24,686 bases of DNA, taken from contig SKNJ01000114.1 in assembly GCA_007120575.1 (NCBI GenBank), forward strand, positions 1-24,686, in the 5' to 3' direction. Source of the stretch: Thioalkalivibrio sp. Its GTDB lineage: Bacteria; Pseudomonadota; Gammaproteobacteria; Ectothiorhodospirales; Ectothiorhodospiraceae. Both the position numbers and the translations under genes were made by a program. Positions 16,946 through 24,616 of this stretch are shown here, in pieces. Below the pieces are notes generated by a model. The model worked only from the letters and a program-made list of their open reading frames with translations, was not told where the DNA came from and did not search any database. Within the stretch, counting starts at the first letter, position 1. Each line of letters begins with the position of its first letter.

Positions 16946-17567
16946 CTACCTCGTTGTCAGGCGCTCGATCTCGAGGAGCGTCATCTCGGCGGTGGGGAGT
17001 TGCACCGACCGCTTGGAACCACGCAACCAGAACAGCTCCGCGTGGTTCTCCATGTCGAACAGCCCGTACACCCCGCGGCAGGACTCGAGGAGGCCGGTGA
17101 AGGCCCGCCGGATCGACTCCGACGCGAAGAACAGCGTGCTCATGCGCGACCCCGTCGTGCCGAACTCGAAGAGCGCGAGATCATCGTCCGTGTCCGAGGG
17201 CCACAGCGCCATGTCGCGGTGGACGGTCAGGTAGACATAGCCGATGCTGGCGCGGCCGGAATCGTTGTGCTGGTCGTCGGCGTTCGCGTCCTCGCCCAGC
17301 TGGGAGTTCAGCCGCGCCAGGAAGCTCTCGATCTCCTCGTCGGGTTCGAAGCTCAGCACCGCCATGACAGCCCCAGGTCGGGCTCGGGTCGTCCCAGGTG
17401 AGAGGCGACGTGGTCTCCAGCCAGCCGGAGAACGGCAGAGAGAGCGCGCGGTGGGGCAGCAGGAGGGTCGTCGGGTCGTAGCTGCCAGGGACGGCCATCT
17501 CGGCGAGGCGCTCGAGTACATCGAGGGTCGCGCCTCGTTCGAAGAACAACAGGTAGCGGTAGCCCAT
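16946..17567 (-). pseudogene. Unknown protein gene interrupted by one-base frameshift
   Basis: Two minus-strand frames look coding and join end to end. The first, from ATG 17567 (MGYRYLLFFERG), runs to about 17375 (SPLTWDDPSPTW). The second starts at about 17365 (MAVLSFEPDEEIESFLARL) and runs to TAG 16946. Removing one G from the GGGG run at 17371-17374 (CCCC on the plus strand) joins them into a 206-residue protein reading PTWAVMAVLSFEP across the site. The downstream part could be translated on its own from ATG 17365 (139 aa), but its ribosome site is weak. The protein is acidic, soluble-looking and of no family I recognise. It follows the membrane/HEAT-like gene on the same strand by ~95 bp, so the two may have been co-transcribed. 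The lesion may be natural or a base-calling error. Confidence 0.6.
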
Positions 17568-17661
17568 GCCCACGACGCGACAATCTACCGCTGCTGCCGG
17601 TCCTCTACGTCGGAGTCCTGGGCCCGGATCAGCACCGAACCCGCCGACGACCACCTGTGAT

Positions 17662-18508
17662 CTATCCGCCACGGCCACCTGCTGCTCGAGGATCGGCACG
17701 GCCACAGCTCGTAGCAACGCGCACAGTATCCGTCCTCTCGCCGGCGGTGGCTGCCACCTGATCCGGCCCCGGAGGCCACTCGCGCAGCGCGCGCGACGCT
17801 GCAACCGAACGCTGTGGCGTCGCCGTGACCATCGGCTGTGGCGTGGCCGGCCGAGCTTGCGCATGCGCCCGTACGGGGGGAGTCTTTGGAGGCTCGACTC
17901 CCGCAGACGTCTGCGACCTCGTCAGCGCCGGCAGGGCGCGCGCGACACGGCTGTAGGTCGCCGCGTCACCGCGGAGCAAGGAGGTGAGCGGCTCGATCGC
18001 CTCATCGCTCATGAGGTCGAGGATCCGCAGTGCCTTGCTGTGCAGCGACGTACCGGAACCGAGCTTGCGGTCCGGCTTACGGAGGACACGGACGAGCCTG
18101 GGGGACGGCCGGCGCCCCGATCTCGGCCAGCATTCTCTTCGCGACCGTCCGGGTCTTCGGGTCGTTGCGGCACAGGACCCGCCAGATCCCCTCGACGTTC
18201 CGCAGCCGGATGTGGACCTTCAGCGCGAGCCGGCTTAGCAGGGTCCCGAGCCACGAGCCGAGCCCGTCGAAGACCTGCCCGAGCCCGACGAAGGTGAGGA
18301 CCACCGCGAACAGCATCGGAGGGAGGTACAGGATTGTGACCGGGATGACGAGCGGACCGATGAGGACCACGATGTCCGAGCCGGAAAGGTCACCAGGGTC
18401 GCCTCGCGGCCAGAACAGCCAAACTCCACCGGTGCCGAGCGCTGCCAGCAGGGCACCGAGGAGCCGGTCCCGCAACCCGCACGACATCCGACGCAGGATG
18501 ACCTTCAC
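17662..18508 (-). pseudogene. Membrane-anchored HEAT-like protein gene with homopolymer frameshift
   Basis: The minus-strand gene starts at GTG 18508 and encodes two or three membrane segments (residues ~15-33 and ~44-80; LLGALLAALGTGGVWLFW), then a cytoplasmic part that ends early at TAA 18077. Removing one C from the CCCCC run (GGGGG at 18100-18104, plus strand) restores GAPAVPRLVRVLRKPDRK and joins it to the open frame that continues through LHSKALRILDLMSDEAIEPL to 17662. The joined protein has 281 residues, with HEAT-like helices after the membrane part and a Pro/Thr-rich C-terminal tail. The splice recreates a typical HEAT pattern, which is why I treat this as one broken gene. Function is unknown; the extreme C-terminus is less certain because its composition is low-complexity. 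Confidence 0.6.
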
Positions 18509-18789
18509 CTGTGCCCTCCCTTCGCGCGACCGGCCGAATACCGGTCGTCGGGAGCCACTTCGTCTTCGTGTGATGGGGAGGAGGCCGAGGCCCTGGGCGC
18601 TTTCAACGCATCGCGGACCGCACGCGCGCCTCTCCTCCCAAAGTCTCCCTTCCCGCCGTCGTCCGGCAGGGCAGAAGATCCCGCCGCACGGTCGTGACCC
18701 CCGGTTTGCCGACCCTGGCTTCGTCTCTCCGGAGCCTCAGTTGCCCCTTCGCCGATCAAGCGCGAACACATGACCCCGTCGGGAGACAC
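18505..18789 (-). CDS. Possible small hydrophilic protein (doubtful)
   Basis: A 94-codon minus-strand frame from ATG 18789 ends in a TGA overlapping the GTG start of the membrane/HEAT-like gene. That overlap is the only positive evidence. The product is Gly/Arg/Asp/Ser-rich and probably disordered, with no motif, and its third-position GC is lower than in the surrounding true genes. No strong ribosome site is seen at its start. It may be a small leader gene or a chance frame. Confidence 0.22.
   Translation of the reverse strand: MSPDGVMCSRLIGEGATEAPERRSQGRQTGGHDRAAGSSALPDDGGKGDFGRRGARAVRDALKAPRASASSPSHEDEVAPDDRYSAGRAKGGHR
18515..18522 (-). promoter_or_regulatory. Ribosome binding site for the GTG 18508 start
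   Basis: On the minus strand AAGGGAGG lies 6 bases ahead of GTG 18508. The GTG also overlaps the TGA of a short upstream frame (18505-18789), as coupled genes do. Confidence 0.6.
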
Positions 18790-19258
18790 CCTGGCTGCTG
18801 TGGGTGTGGCCGTGGTGAACGGCCCGGGAGAGGGTGCTGATTACAGACTCCGGCGTCGCCCCCGGCCACCGACCGGAACTCCAAGACCTCGTGCGAGGTC
18901 GCACACCGGCCACCTGAGCCCCTTCGGAACGATTCTCGATCCTGGCACGAACCGGCGCAGCCGACATGGCGATACCGGCGGTAGCAGACCACCGGACACG
19001 TGAGGAGGTCGCCTCGCGGAGGCGTCCTGCCGGGCAGCCCCGCCTCGGTGCGCAGACCTGCAGGGCGAAACGCGCTGGGGCTGGTCCGGCAGCGTCGGCG
19101 GCCACGAGCACCGTTGCGCCGCGAGACGAGCGCGGTCGGTGTGGGTCTGGCACCCTGCGCAGTCTCGGTGGGCAGGATCGCCCAAGCTGCATCACCCCGA
19201 AGCAGCCGATCACCGCCGGTGGATTGCAGGTGAGTCGGGGTCAGGGGCAGGAGCCGGC
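18790..19258. other. Region without a recognisable gene
   Basis: All six frames were inspected. The open frames have arginine- and proline-rich translations typical of shadow or non-coding high-GC DNA. An inverted repeat GACCTCG / CGAGGTC with a two-base centre lies at 18885-18900 and could be an operator or a small hairpin. The promoter of the TraR/DksA-type gene is expected in the last part but I see no consensus. Confidence 0.45.
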
Positions 19259-19609
19259 GTGGGGAACACCACCTTGACGGACCCGCAGCGGGGGCAGCTG
19301 CGGACGACGCTCGAGGCCGAGCAGGCTCGGCTGCAGCGCGAGTTACCGCGCGTCACCGCGAGCCTCGACCTCAGCGCTTGCGACCACGCGGACGTGATCG
19401 ACGTCGGAGCGGCCGCCACCGAGCGGGAGGTCTCACAGCTGCGCTTGGAGCAGGTCCGCGACCGGCTCGAGCAGGTCGAGGCGGCGCTGGTCCGACTCGA
19501 GCTCGGCACCGCCGGGACCTGTGAGGGCTGTGGGTCGCCGATCCCGTTCGAACGGCTTGAGCTGCGCCCGACCGCCTCGAACTGCGTCCGCTGCGTCCCG
19601 AAGGGCTGA
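19259..19609 (+). CDS. TraR/DksA-family zinc-finger protein
   Basis: A 116-residue protein with a coiled-coil N-terminal half (residues ~10-35 and ~50-82, rich in Q, R, E and L) and a C-terminal four-cysteine zinc finger: C88, C91, C109 and C112 in CEGCGSPI ... NCVRC. Length and layout match short actinobacterial TraR/DksA-like proteins, which can act through the RNA polymerase secondary channel. An acidic segment near 42-48 (DHADVID) sits where DksA carries its tip aspartates. GTG 19259 is chosen because CAGGAG lies 5 bases upstream; the frame is open further upstream, but that part does not look coding. It stands alone between decayed regions and may be a general regulator unrelated to the operon. 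Confidence 0.78.
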   Translation: MGNTTLTDPQRGQLRTTLEAEQARLQRELPRVTASLDLSACDHADVIDVGAAATEREVSQLRLEQVRDRLEQVEAALVRLELGTAGTCEGCGSPIPFERLELRPTASNCVRCVPKG

Positions 19610-20773
19610 CGCGAACAGGCGGCTTAGGGCGGAGGTGTTCACGGCGTGACGTGAGCTGCTCGTGGTGAGCGCCACGTGCGCGTCGGTAGAAGCCGGTCGG
19701 TCAGCCGGGACCGGCCTGCGAGGCGGGGTCCGACCGCGACCTCCCCGACACTCGATGGCGCCTGTGGTTGGCCGTTGCCGTCCGGGGCTTCGAACTGACC
19801 AGGCCACATCTCGACACCGACAGCAGGCGCATCGACAGGGGGCCACGTCGACCTCGGTTGGCCCGGGTGCTCGCGCTGTCCGACGAGCACGCTCCTCTCT
19901 ACCTCCTACCGGTCGGCCACCAGGCGGCGTGACGAGCCGCCCGCCCAACCCTGCCGATACCCCGCGGAACGGCCGCTCCTGCAGTCCCGGTGTCCGCTGG
20001 TGCCCTTCGGCGGCCGGCGTCGGCGACCTGCACAGACGGCGTAGACGATCCGGGCGATACAACCGGCCGCCAGACCCTGAGCCCACGGGTCCTCGCCACG
20101 CCCTGATCGACGCTGGGCGGCCGTGGGCTGGGGTGCGATGCCTTCAACGGATCCAGGTGGCCGGTCCGGTGGGCGCCATCGCGTCCTCGAGGAGCTGTAA
20201 AGCGTGCTGGCGGCCACTGGCGGGTTCGGCGGTGTCGGCTTTCGCAGACGTAACTGTCACCACCTCGTGGGTGGTGGACGGCTTCGCCGACCAGCAAGAG
20301 CAGTACTCATCCGCGCATATCGGCGTGAATGACGACGGCCACCTGATCTGGTTCCCAGGCTGTAGTGGCTGACTGCCTCGAGGAGGTCGTACGCGAGGAG
20401 GAGGCGCGCCTCGGTGACGCCGGCCGGGTCGATTCGCATGCTCAAGCTACGGCAACCTGCGGCCGCGAGAGGAGCGCGATGCGCTGGCGCTCTCGCAGCT
20501 CTTCGCCGATTGACAAAGGGAAAAACGCTGAAGAGCCTGCGCTACGGCAGCCCCGGACAGAGTCCCGCGAAGGCTCTGCTGCTCAGGGACCGGTGTGACT
20601 ATGCGCGGTGCGGGACTGGCGCCGACTCGTGCATAATCACTGCGAGGTTTCGCGCGGGGGTGGCAATCCCGGGCGCGTTAGCCATCGCTGGATCGCCCGC
20701 CGCGGCTCCAGGCGCGGGCACGTTGGTCCGAACGGCTGGCATGCTTCTGACCTCCGAGTAATTGGGATGGCTT
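19610..20773. other. Gene-poor region with remnants of dead genes
   Basis: About 1.16 kb without an intact gene. It contains the tail of a probable nitroreductase (19690-19932), inverted repeats at 19692-19715 (GCCGGTC/GACCGGC) and 20258-20276 (CACCACC/GGTGGTG), and a short coding-like tail at about 20448-20513 (NLRPREERDALALSQLFAD, then TGA) of unknown origin. No promoter or RNA gene could be supported. Confidence 0.5.
19690..19932 (+). pseudogene. C-terminal remnant of a probable nitroreductase
   Basis: The frame opens after a TAG at 19687-19689 and runs to TGA 19932 with no ATG or GTG. Its end, LARVLALSDEHAPLYLLPVGH, closely resembles the C-terminus of SagB/ThcOx-type nitroreductases (VLGLPDxxEPLYLLPVG). 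Upstream, LWLAVAVRGFEL may be what remains of the preceding helix. The rest of the FMN-binding domain is missing. The motif is seen directly; the family call is from memory and rests on about 20 residues. Confidence 0.42.
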
Positions 20774-21187
20774 GTGTCGGGCTTCGACGTCCAGGCAGTG
20801 CACCACATCACCCTGCGTGTCTCCGACCTGGGAGCGTCAGTGCGCTTCTACGAGCAGGTCCTAGGCTTCGAGATCGATCAGGCTTTCGACGACAAGTGCC
20901 GGCTCCGTCTCGGGAGTGGGTCAGGAGCGACTCGGCTCGTGCTTCGTGGCATGCTCCTAGGCACGCCGCCTGATGACCGGTTCAGGGAACGGCGCGCCGG
21001 ACTCGATCACCTCGCCGTCAGTGTTCGCAGCCGTGAGGATCTCGAACGGGTCGTGGAAGTCCTCCGAGAAAGCGGCATCCTCACTGAGGGCGACCAGCGG
21101 CCACGACGTGGGCGCGCTGAGATACGCGCCGATCGTCGCAAGTGCCTCCTCGCGGCCGACGATGCCGCCCGACAAGCTCCGCGCTGA
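20774..21187 (+). pseudogene. VOC-family (glyoxalase/bleomycin-resistance-like) gene, 3'-truncated
   Basis: From GTG 20774 the protein reads as a VOC domain: AVHHITLRVSDLGASVRFYE (first beta-alpha-beta unit, metal-ligand-type His), then LGFEI and, in the second unit, GLDHLAVSVRSREDLERVVE. At about 21090 the VOC pattern stops at SGILTEG. The final strands with the usual DPDG motif and metal-binding Glu are missing, and the remaining ~30 codons to TGA 21187 are the antisense of a STAND gene remnant. TTG 20762 is an alternative start. The truncated product is unlikely to be an active enzyme. Confidence 0.6.
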
Positions 21188-22003
21188 GCGCGGCGTGTTG
21201 GCCGACCTCCCAGTCGAGCGGGTCGACCTCCTCGACGCCGGCAAGCTCCTCCGTGATCACCGACTCGAGCTCGCGGTGAACGTCACGGCACAGCCGATCC
21301 AGGTAGACGGTGTCGACACGGCCATCGTCGAGGCCGTCCTCGTAGGTGCGGACCTCATGAACCAGGGCTTCGTGCACCCGTCGGCGCAGGCGGGCCACCC
21401 CCGCCGCCGCGTCCGGGTCGCGTTGGCCGGCGTCGGCGAGGTCGACGTACGGCGCGGTCACGTTGCCCGCCTGCGCGCCGTGGATCTCGCGCACGAAGGC
21501 GAAGAGCTGACCCCCGGTGCTCGCCCGCTGCCCAGAGCCGCCTGCAGCTCCAGCTCGCAGGCCGAGGCCTCGTACCGGCGGCGCCGGGACGGCTCGAACC
21601 CCAGGTCCGCGAACGCCGATCGCAGCACGCGGCGCAGCCGGTTCTCGATGTCGGTCCACCGATCGGCGTCGTCGGCGCCGCGGGGGCGTAGCACGAACGC
21701 CGGCGGAACGGCGTTCTCGTCGAGCCGATACCACTCCGCAAGAAGCGACGCATCCGCAGAGCCCTCGACCGCCTCCGATTGCGCACGGAACTCGTCGGCA
21801 GCGATGCGATGCTCACCGGCAGAGGCTGTCAGCCGAACCGATCGCCGAGCAGCGCGATGAAGTTCGGCCGTGGCGTCAGCCGCTGGCAGCGCTCGATCTC
21901 CGCCAGGCAGATCGGCATCGCCAGCTGCTCACGGGTCGCCGCCTCGCCCACCCCCCGTCGCAGGTCGATGATGTGCAGCCCCGCGCCGTGGGCCCCGCAC
22001 AGC
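21090..22003 (-). pseudogene. Wreck of a DUF4062/STAND NTPase gene
   Basis: Read on the minus strand from ~22003, pieces of one protein appear in order: DUF4062 (LCGAHGAGLHIIDL; ICLAEIERCQRLTPRPNF; LLGDRFG), an inter-domain region (ADEFRAQ; LLAEWYRLDENAVPP; RYEASACELELQAAL; QLFAFVREIHG; VYLDRLCRDVHRELE; LEEVDP variant VEEVDPLDWEV), and the entry to the NTPase domain (IVGREEALATIGAYL...SWPLV). Lesions are a TGA at 21829-21831 where the family has Trp (FGWQPLP), a one-base loss near 21815, loss of a G in the GGGGG run at 21511-21515, and another shift near 21165-21180. The gene is cut just before the P-loop, at ~21090, by the VOC remnant. Its first ~35 codons lie inverted at 22052-22157. Such proteins are STAND-type signalling NTPases; this one is dead. 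Confidence 0.72.
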
Positions 22004-22051
22004 TGTGGCGACGTAGGCGCCCTCATCGGCCCGCGCGACCCGGGGGCTGAG

Positions 22052-22157
22052 GTGCTGCGATCCGGCCCGATCTTCCGGGTGTTCGTGAGCTCGACGTTCG
22101 AGGACTTCCCGACCGAGCGCAACGCGCTGCAGGAGAGCGTGTTCCCCCGGCTGCGCG
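22052..22157 (+). pseudogene. Inverted N-terminal fragment of the DUF4062/STAND gene
   Basis: From GTG 22052 the plus strand encodes the opening of DUF4062: GPIFRVFVSSTFEDFPTERN, then ALQESVFPRLRE. The next residues expected in the family (LC..HGA...IDLRWGV) are found on the opposite strand starting at ~22003. The fragment runs directly into the 3' end of the mosaic HEAT gene. It is best explained as a ~150-bp segment of the neighbouring dead gene that has been flipped in place. Confidence 0.68.
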
Positions 22158-22161
22158 AGCG

Positions 22162-24216
22162 TCAAAGGCGTACCGCCCGCACGAAGTAGGAGAACGTGCG
22201 GAAGTAGGTGATCGCCTGGCGGTAGTTGCCGCTGTCGGGGTCGAAGTCGACCGTGTAGGCAATCTGCTCCGGGGCGTCCGCCCAGGTCAGCTGGCTGCCG
22301 GGGCTGGCCGCCCAGTAGCGCTCGCGCTCGAGATCGGGAAACGCCGCCTCCAACTCCTCGATACCGACTGCGGCCAGCTTGACGAGCTCCTCCTTGCTCG
22401 GGAGCCGCCAGTCGGTTTGCCCTCCAAGAGCCAGCCGCTCGCAGTACTTCTCAGCCGTGGCGTAGTCGCGCTCGGTGCCGTCCTCATCACGTTGCCACAT
22501 CAGCCCGGACTTTGTGTCCGTCACCGTGCCATCGCCGTTGTCGACGAGTCTCGATACGTTGCGGACCTCTGGGGTGTGGCTCTCGTCTTCCCAGACAATC
22601 CCCACGTCGGTAGACGTGCCCGAAATCCTTGAGCCGTCGGGACGAAGGCGGAGGGGATCACTGATCTCGCTGATGTCCTCGTACGAGATCCCGGTGAACC
22701 CTGACGCCCTGAGAAAGGCTGTGAAGGACGAAGGGCCGGTTCCCTTGTATCCGAAATCAAGAAGCGAGAGCGGGTCTCCGGCTCTGGCATCGTCTGTGCT
22801 GAGCACGGTCCCGTCGGTAAACACGAGCAGGGCGTCCTTGTTCGGGCGGAACACGGCCTCGCTCAACGGCCCGTGCTCGCTGCGAAGCGTCTCAGCCAAG
22901 CTCGATATCTGTCTGCCGTACGGTGAGGTGGGTGTTGCTGAGACTGACTCATCACGACGAGCCGCAGGCTTCACCGTCTTCCCTGAATCATCCTCCCCAC
23001 ATCTCCAAAACTTCCAGTTATAGACTTGGACATCTTCTTTGCCGCTCAACCCTTCTTTGTGCTCCGAGATGAACACTACGGTATCCCCAGTGTAGTGTCC
23101 CCAAGTTTCAATCCAACCTCCATATCTAGCAGTGTGCACCAGTAGTAATTTATCACCTTCCACATACTTCTCTGTGTATTCAATACCTGGGTATCTTGCC
23201 CCATCATCTTCGGTTCTTATTACTGCCAGCAGATGATCTTCACCAAATACGTATTTGTGTATTCCCCTTTCAGTCTGTGTACACCAAGTTCCCACTAAGT
23301 CCGCGTAGCTCAATCCCTCCTTTTCCTGCCTCTTCGCCGGACCATCGACCGCACCGACCTGGCTGGCCTGGAGACTCCTCTTCCGTGCTCCTTCGAGCAA
23401 TTTGTAGGTAGCCACATAGTGCTTGTTCAGATCTGTTTGCTCACTGCTATCATAAGCTTTACGTTCTGCTGTTAAACCGTCGTCGCCCTGCAGATAGATG
23501 TCAGCCCCGGCATCAAGGAGCACTTGCACGACAGCTGCTTTTCCTCTCGCTGCAGCTATGATCAATGGCGTATAGCCTCCTGGGCTGGTTCTCGCATTAA
23601 CATCAGCACCAGCTTCGATAAGGAGCTTTGCCATTTCCGCCGTCCCTGTTGCCGCCACGTCTGTCAGGTCTCCTCCTGCCAGGCGCTGGAGTTCGGCTAA
23701 GACTTGATCTTTCAGATGCACATGGGATTTGCATATTCTTACCAGCGCTTCTGCGGCACCCTCGCGCACAAGTGAATCCTTATCTTGTAGGACAGCAATC
23801 AGCTTGTCCACTGCCTGCGGGGCCCCGATTTCCGCCAGTGCCTGGGCCGCTGCGCGGCGCACGTCTCCGTCCCCAGACTTACCGAGCGCGTCGATCAGCG
23901 GCGCGACGCCGCGCTCGTCGCCGATCCTCCCAAGTGTTTCGACAGCGGCCCGGCGCACCGCCGCCTCGCGGTCGCCCAGCAGGTCGATCAGCGCCTCGAC
24001 CGCGCGGTCGTCGCCGATTTCAGCCAACGCCACGGCCGCTTTCCGCCGCACTTCACAGTCACCATCGCCGAGCAGGCCGATCAGCGGCTCGACGCCGATT
24101 TCGGACGCCGTGGCGTCGCCCCGTAGAAGCGCCTTCTTGATACGCCGGCGCTGAAGCCAGGACCACTTCTTGCCATGGGTATCGGGCTTCGCCTCTTGAG
24201 CGAACTGTGCGTTCAC
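22162..24216 (-). CDS. Mosaic HEAT-ankyrin-DUF1566 protein
   Basis: A 684-residue protein (numbered here from the alternative GTG 24222, +2). Residues ~40-163 hold four regular HEAT repeats of ~31 residues (AVEALIDLLGDREAAVRRAA). Residues ~185-260 hold ankyrin repeats (AKLLIEAGADVNA; GYTPLIIAAARGKAAVVQVL). Residues ~300-410 are a beta-rich domain I do not recognise (GTWCTQTERGIHKYVF). Residues ~430-545 are a second unknown segment. Residues ~557-686 are DUF1566/Lcl_C (VDNGDGTVTDTKSGLMWQR; TDWRLPSKEEL; SYFVRAVR). The coding DNA for roughly residues 140-420 (about 22960-23800) is visibly AT-richer than both ends, with codons unlike the rest of the window. AGGGAGG at 24226-24232 lies 9 bases from GTG 24216 and 3 from GTG 24222, favouring 24216. 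No signal peptide is seen. Likely a binding or recognition protein; function unknown. Confidence 0.82.
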   Translation of the reverse strand: MNAQFAQEAKPDTHGKKWSWLQRRRIKKALLRGDATASEIGVEPLIGLLGDGDCEVRRKAAVALAEIGDDRAVEALIDLLGDREAAVRRAAVETLGRIGDERGVAPLIDALGKSGDGDVRRAAAQALAEIGAPQAVDKLIAVLQDKDSLVREGAAEALVRICKSHVHLKDQVLAELQRLAGGDLTDVAATGTAEMAKLLIEAGADVNARTSPGGYTPLIIAAARGKAAVVQVLLDAGADIYLQGDDGLTAERKAYDSSEQTDLNKHYVATYKLLEGARKRSLQASQVGAVDGPAKRQEKEGLSYADLVGTWCTQTERGIHKYVFGEDHLLAVIRTEDDGARYPGIEYTEKYVEGDKLLLVHTARYGGWIETWGHYTGDTVVFISEHKEGLSGKEDVQVYNWKFWRCGEDDSGKTVKPAARRDESVSATPTSPYGRQISSLAETLRSEHGPLSEAVFRPNKDALLVFTDGTVLSTDDARAGDPLSLLDFGYKGTGPSSFTAFLRASGFTGISYEDISEISDPLRLRPDGSRISGTSTDVGIVWEDESHTPEVRNVSRLVDNGDGTVTDTKSGLMWQRDEDGTERDYATAEKYCERLALGGQTDWRLPSKEELVKLAAVGIEELEAAFPDLERERYWAASPGSQLTWADAPEQIAYTVDFDPDSGNYRQAITYFRTFSYFVRAVRL

Positions 24217-24225
24217 GGCCACCTG

Positions 24226-24232
24226 CCTCCCT
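24226..24232 (-). promoter_or_regulatory. Ribosome binding site of the mosaic HEAT gene
   Basis: AGGGAGG on the minus strand, 9 bases before GTG 24216 and only 3 before GTG 24222; the longer spacing is the usual one. Confidence 0.55.
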
Positions 24233-24616
24233 GACAGGGCTCCACTGCATCGTGCACGGGCGCGGGTTTGCCTGGGCTCACGAAGCGCGACCGCGAACGG
24301 ACTGCACGGTTCGCGTGGACCGTGGCGTCACCGTCCCATCGTGTGCACAATTCCGATAGGGCCCTCTGGCCCTCAGGTGATGAGAGGTGATGTCGCGCCA
24401 CGGCGGCGCAGTCATCATCGTGGACTTGCCCGGAACTCGCTGTGGCTTGCGTCGGCGCCCAGCGGCACAGGCGCAGTTCGGGCGAGTGCCTTCGGCCCTA
24501 CCGGGGCTGTCGACCGGCCGGGATGATTGATGGACGCTCGCCAAGATCCATGAGGCCGATACGTGGCGGCCTGCCTCACGATTACTCAATGCCGAAACGG
24601 TGTGCCGGGAGGCGCT
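24233..24616. other. Divergent intergenic region with inverted and direct repeats
   Basis: This gap lies between two divergent genes and should hold both promoters. CGCGAAC (24292-24298) and GTTCGCG (24309-24315) form an inverted repeat. AGGGCC/GGCCCT form a compact hairpin at 24358-24373. AGGTGATG is directly repeated at 24375-24382 and 24385-24392, a 10-base period that suits a regulator site. No clear -35/-10 consensus is seen and no gene is supported. Confidence 0.4.

Noticed and set aside
17365..17380. Programmed ribosomal frameshift in the unknown minus-strand gene
   Set aside because: No slippery heptamer, no stimulatory hairpin and no internal ribosome site at the right place; a simple one-base lesion explains it.
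18737..19213. 158-codon minus-strand open frame
   Set aside because: Arg/Ser/Pro-rich with no motif or ribosome site, and frames on both strands overlap it with equal length.
20257..20445. 62-codon minus-strand frame (DPAGVTEARLLLAYDLLEAV)
   Set aside because: The first 25 residues look coding-like, but the rest is Arg/Ser-rich and there is no homology I recognise or ribosome site; it may be another remnant.
20510..20545. TTGACA as a -35 promoter element
   Set aside because: No -10-like hexamer at 16-18 bases; it follows the stop of a short coding-like tail and no gene starts close by.
20973..21860. 295-codon plus-strand open frame
   Set aside because: It is the antisense shadow of the DUF4062/STAND remnant, whose minus-strand reading matches a known protein pattern in order.
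22162..22560. DUF1566 domain as the variable target of a diversity-generating retroelement
   Set aside because: No reverse transcriptase, template repeat or adenine-biased near-repeat is present in the window.
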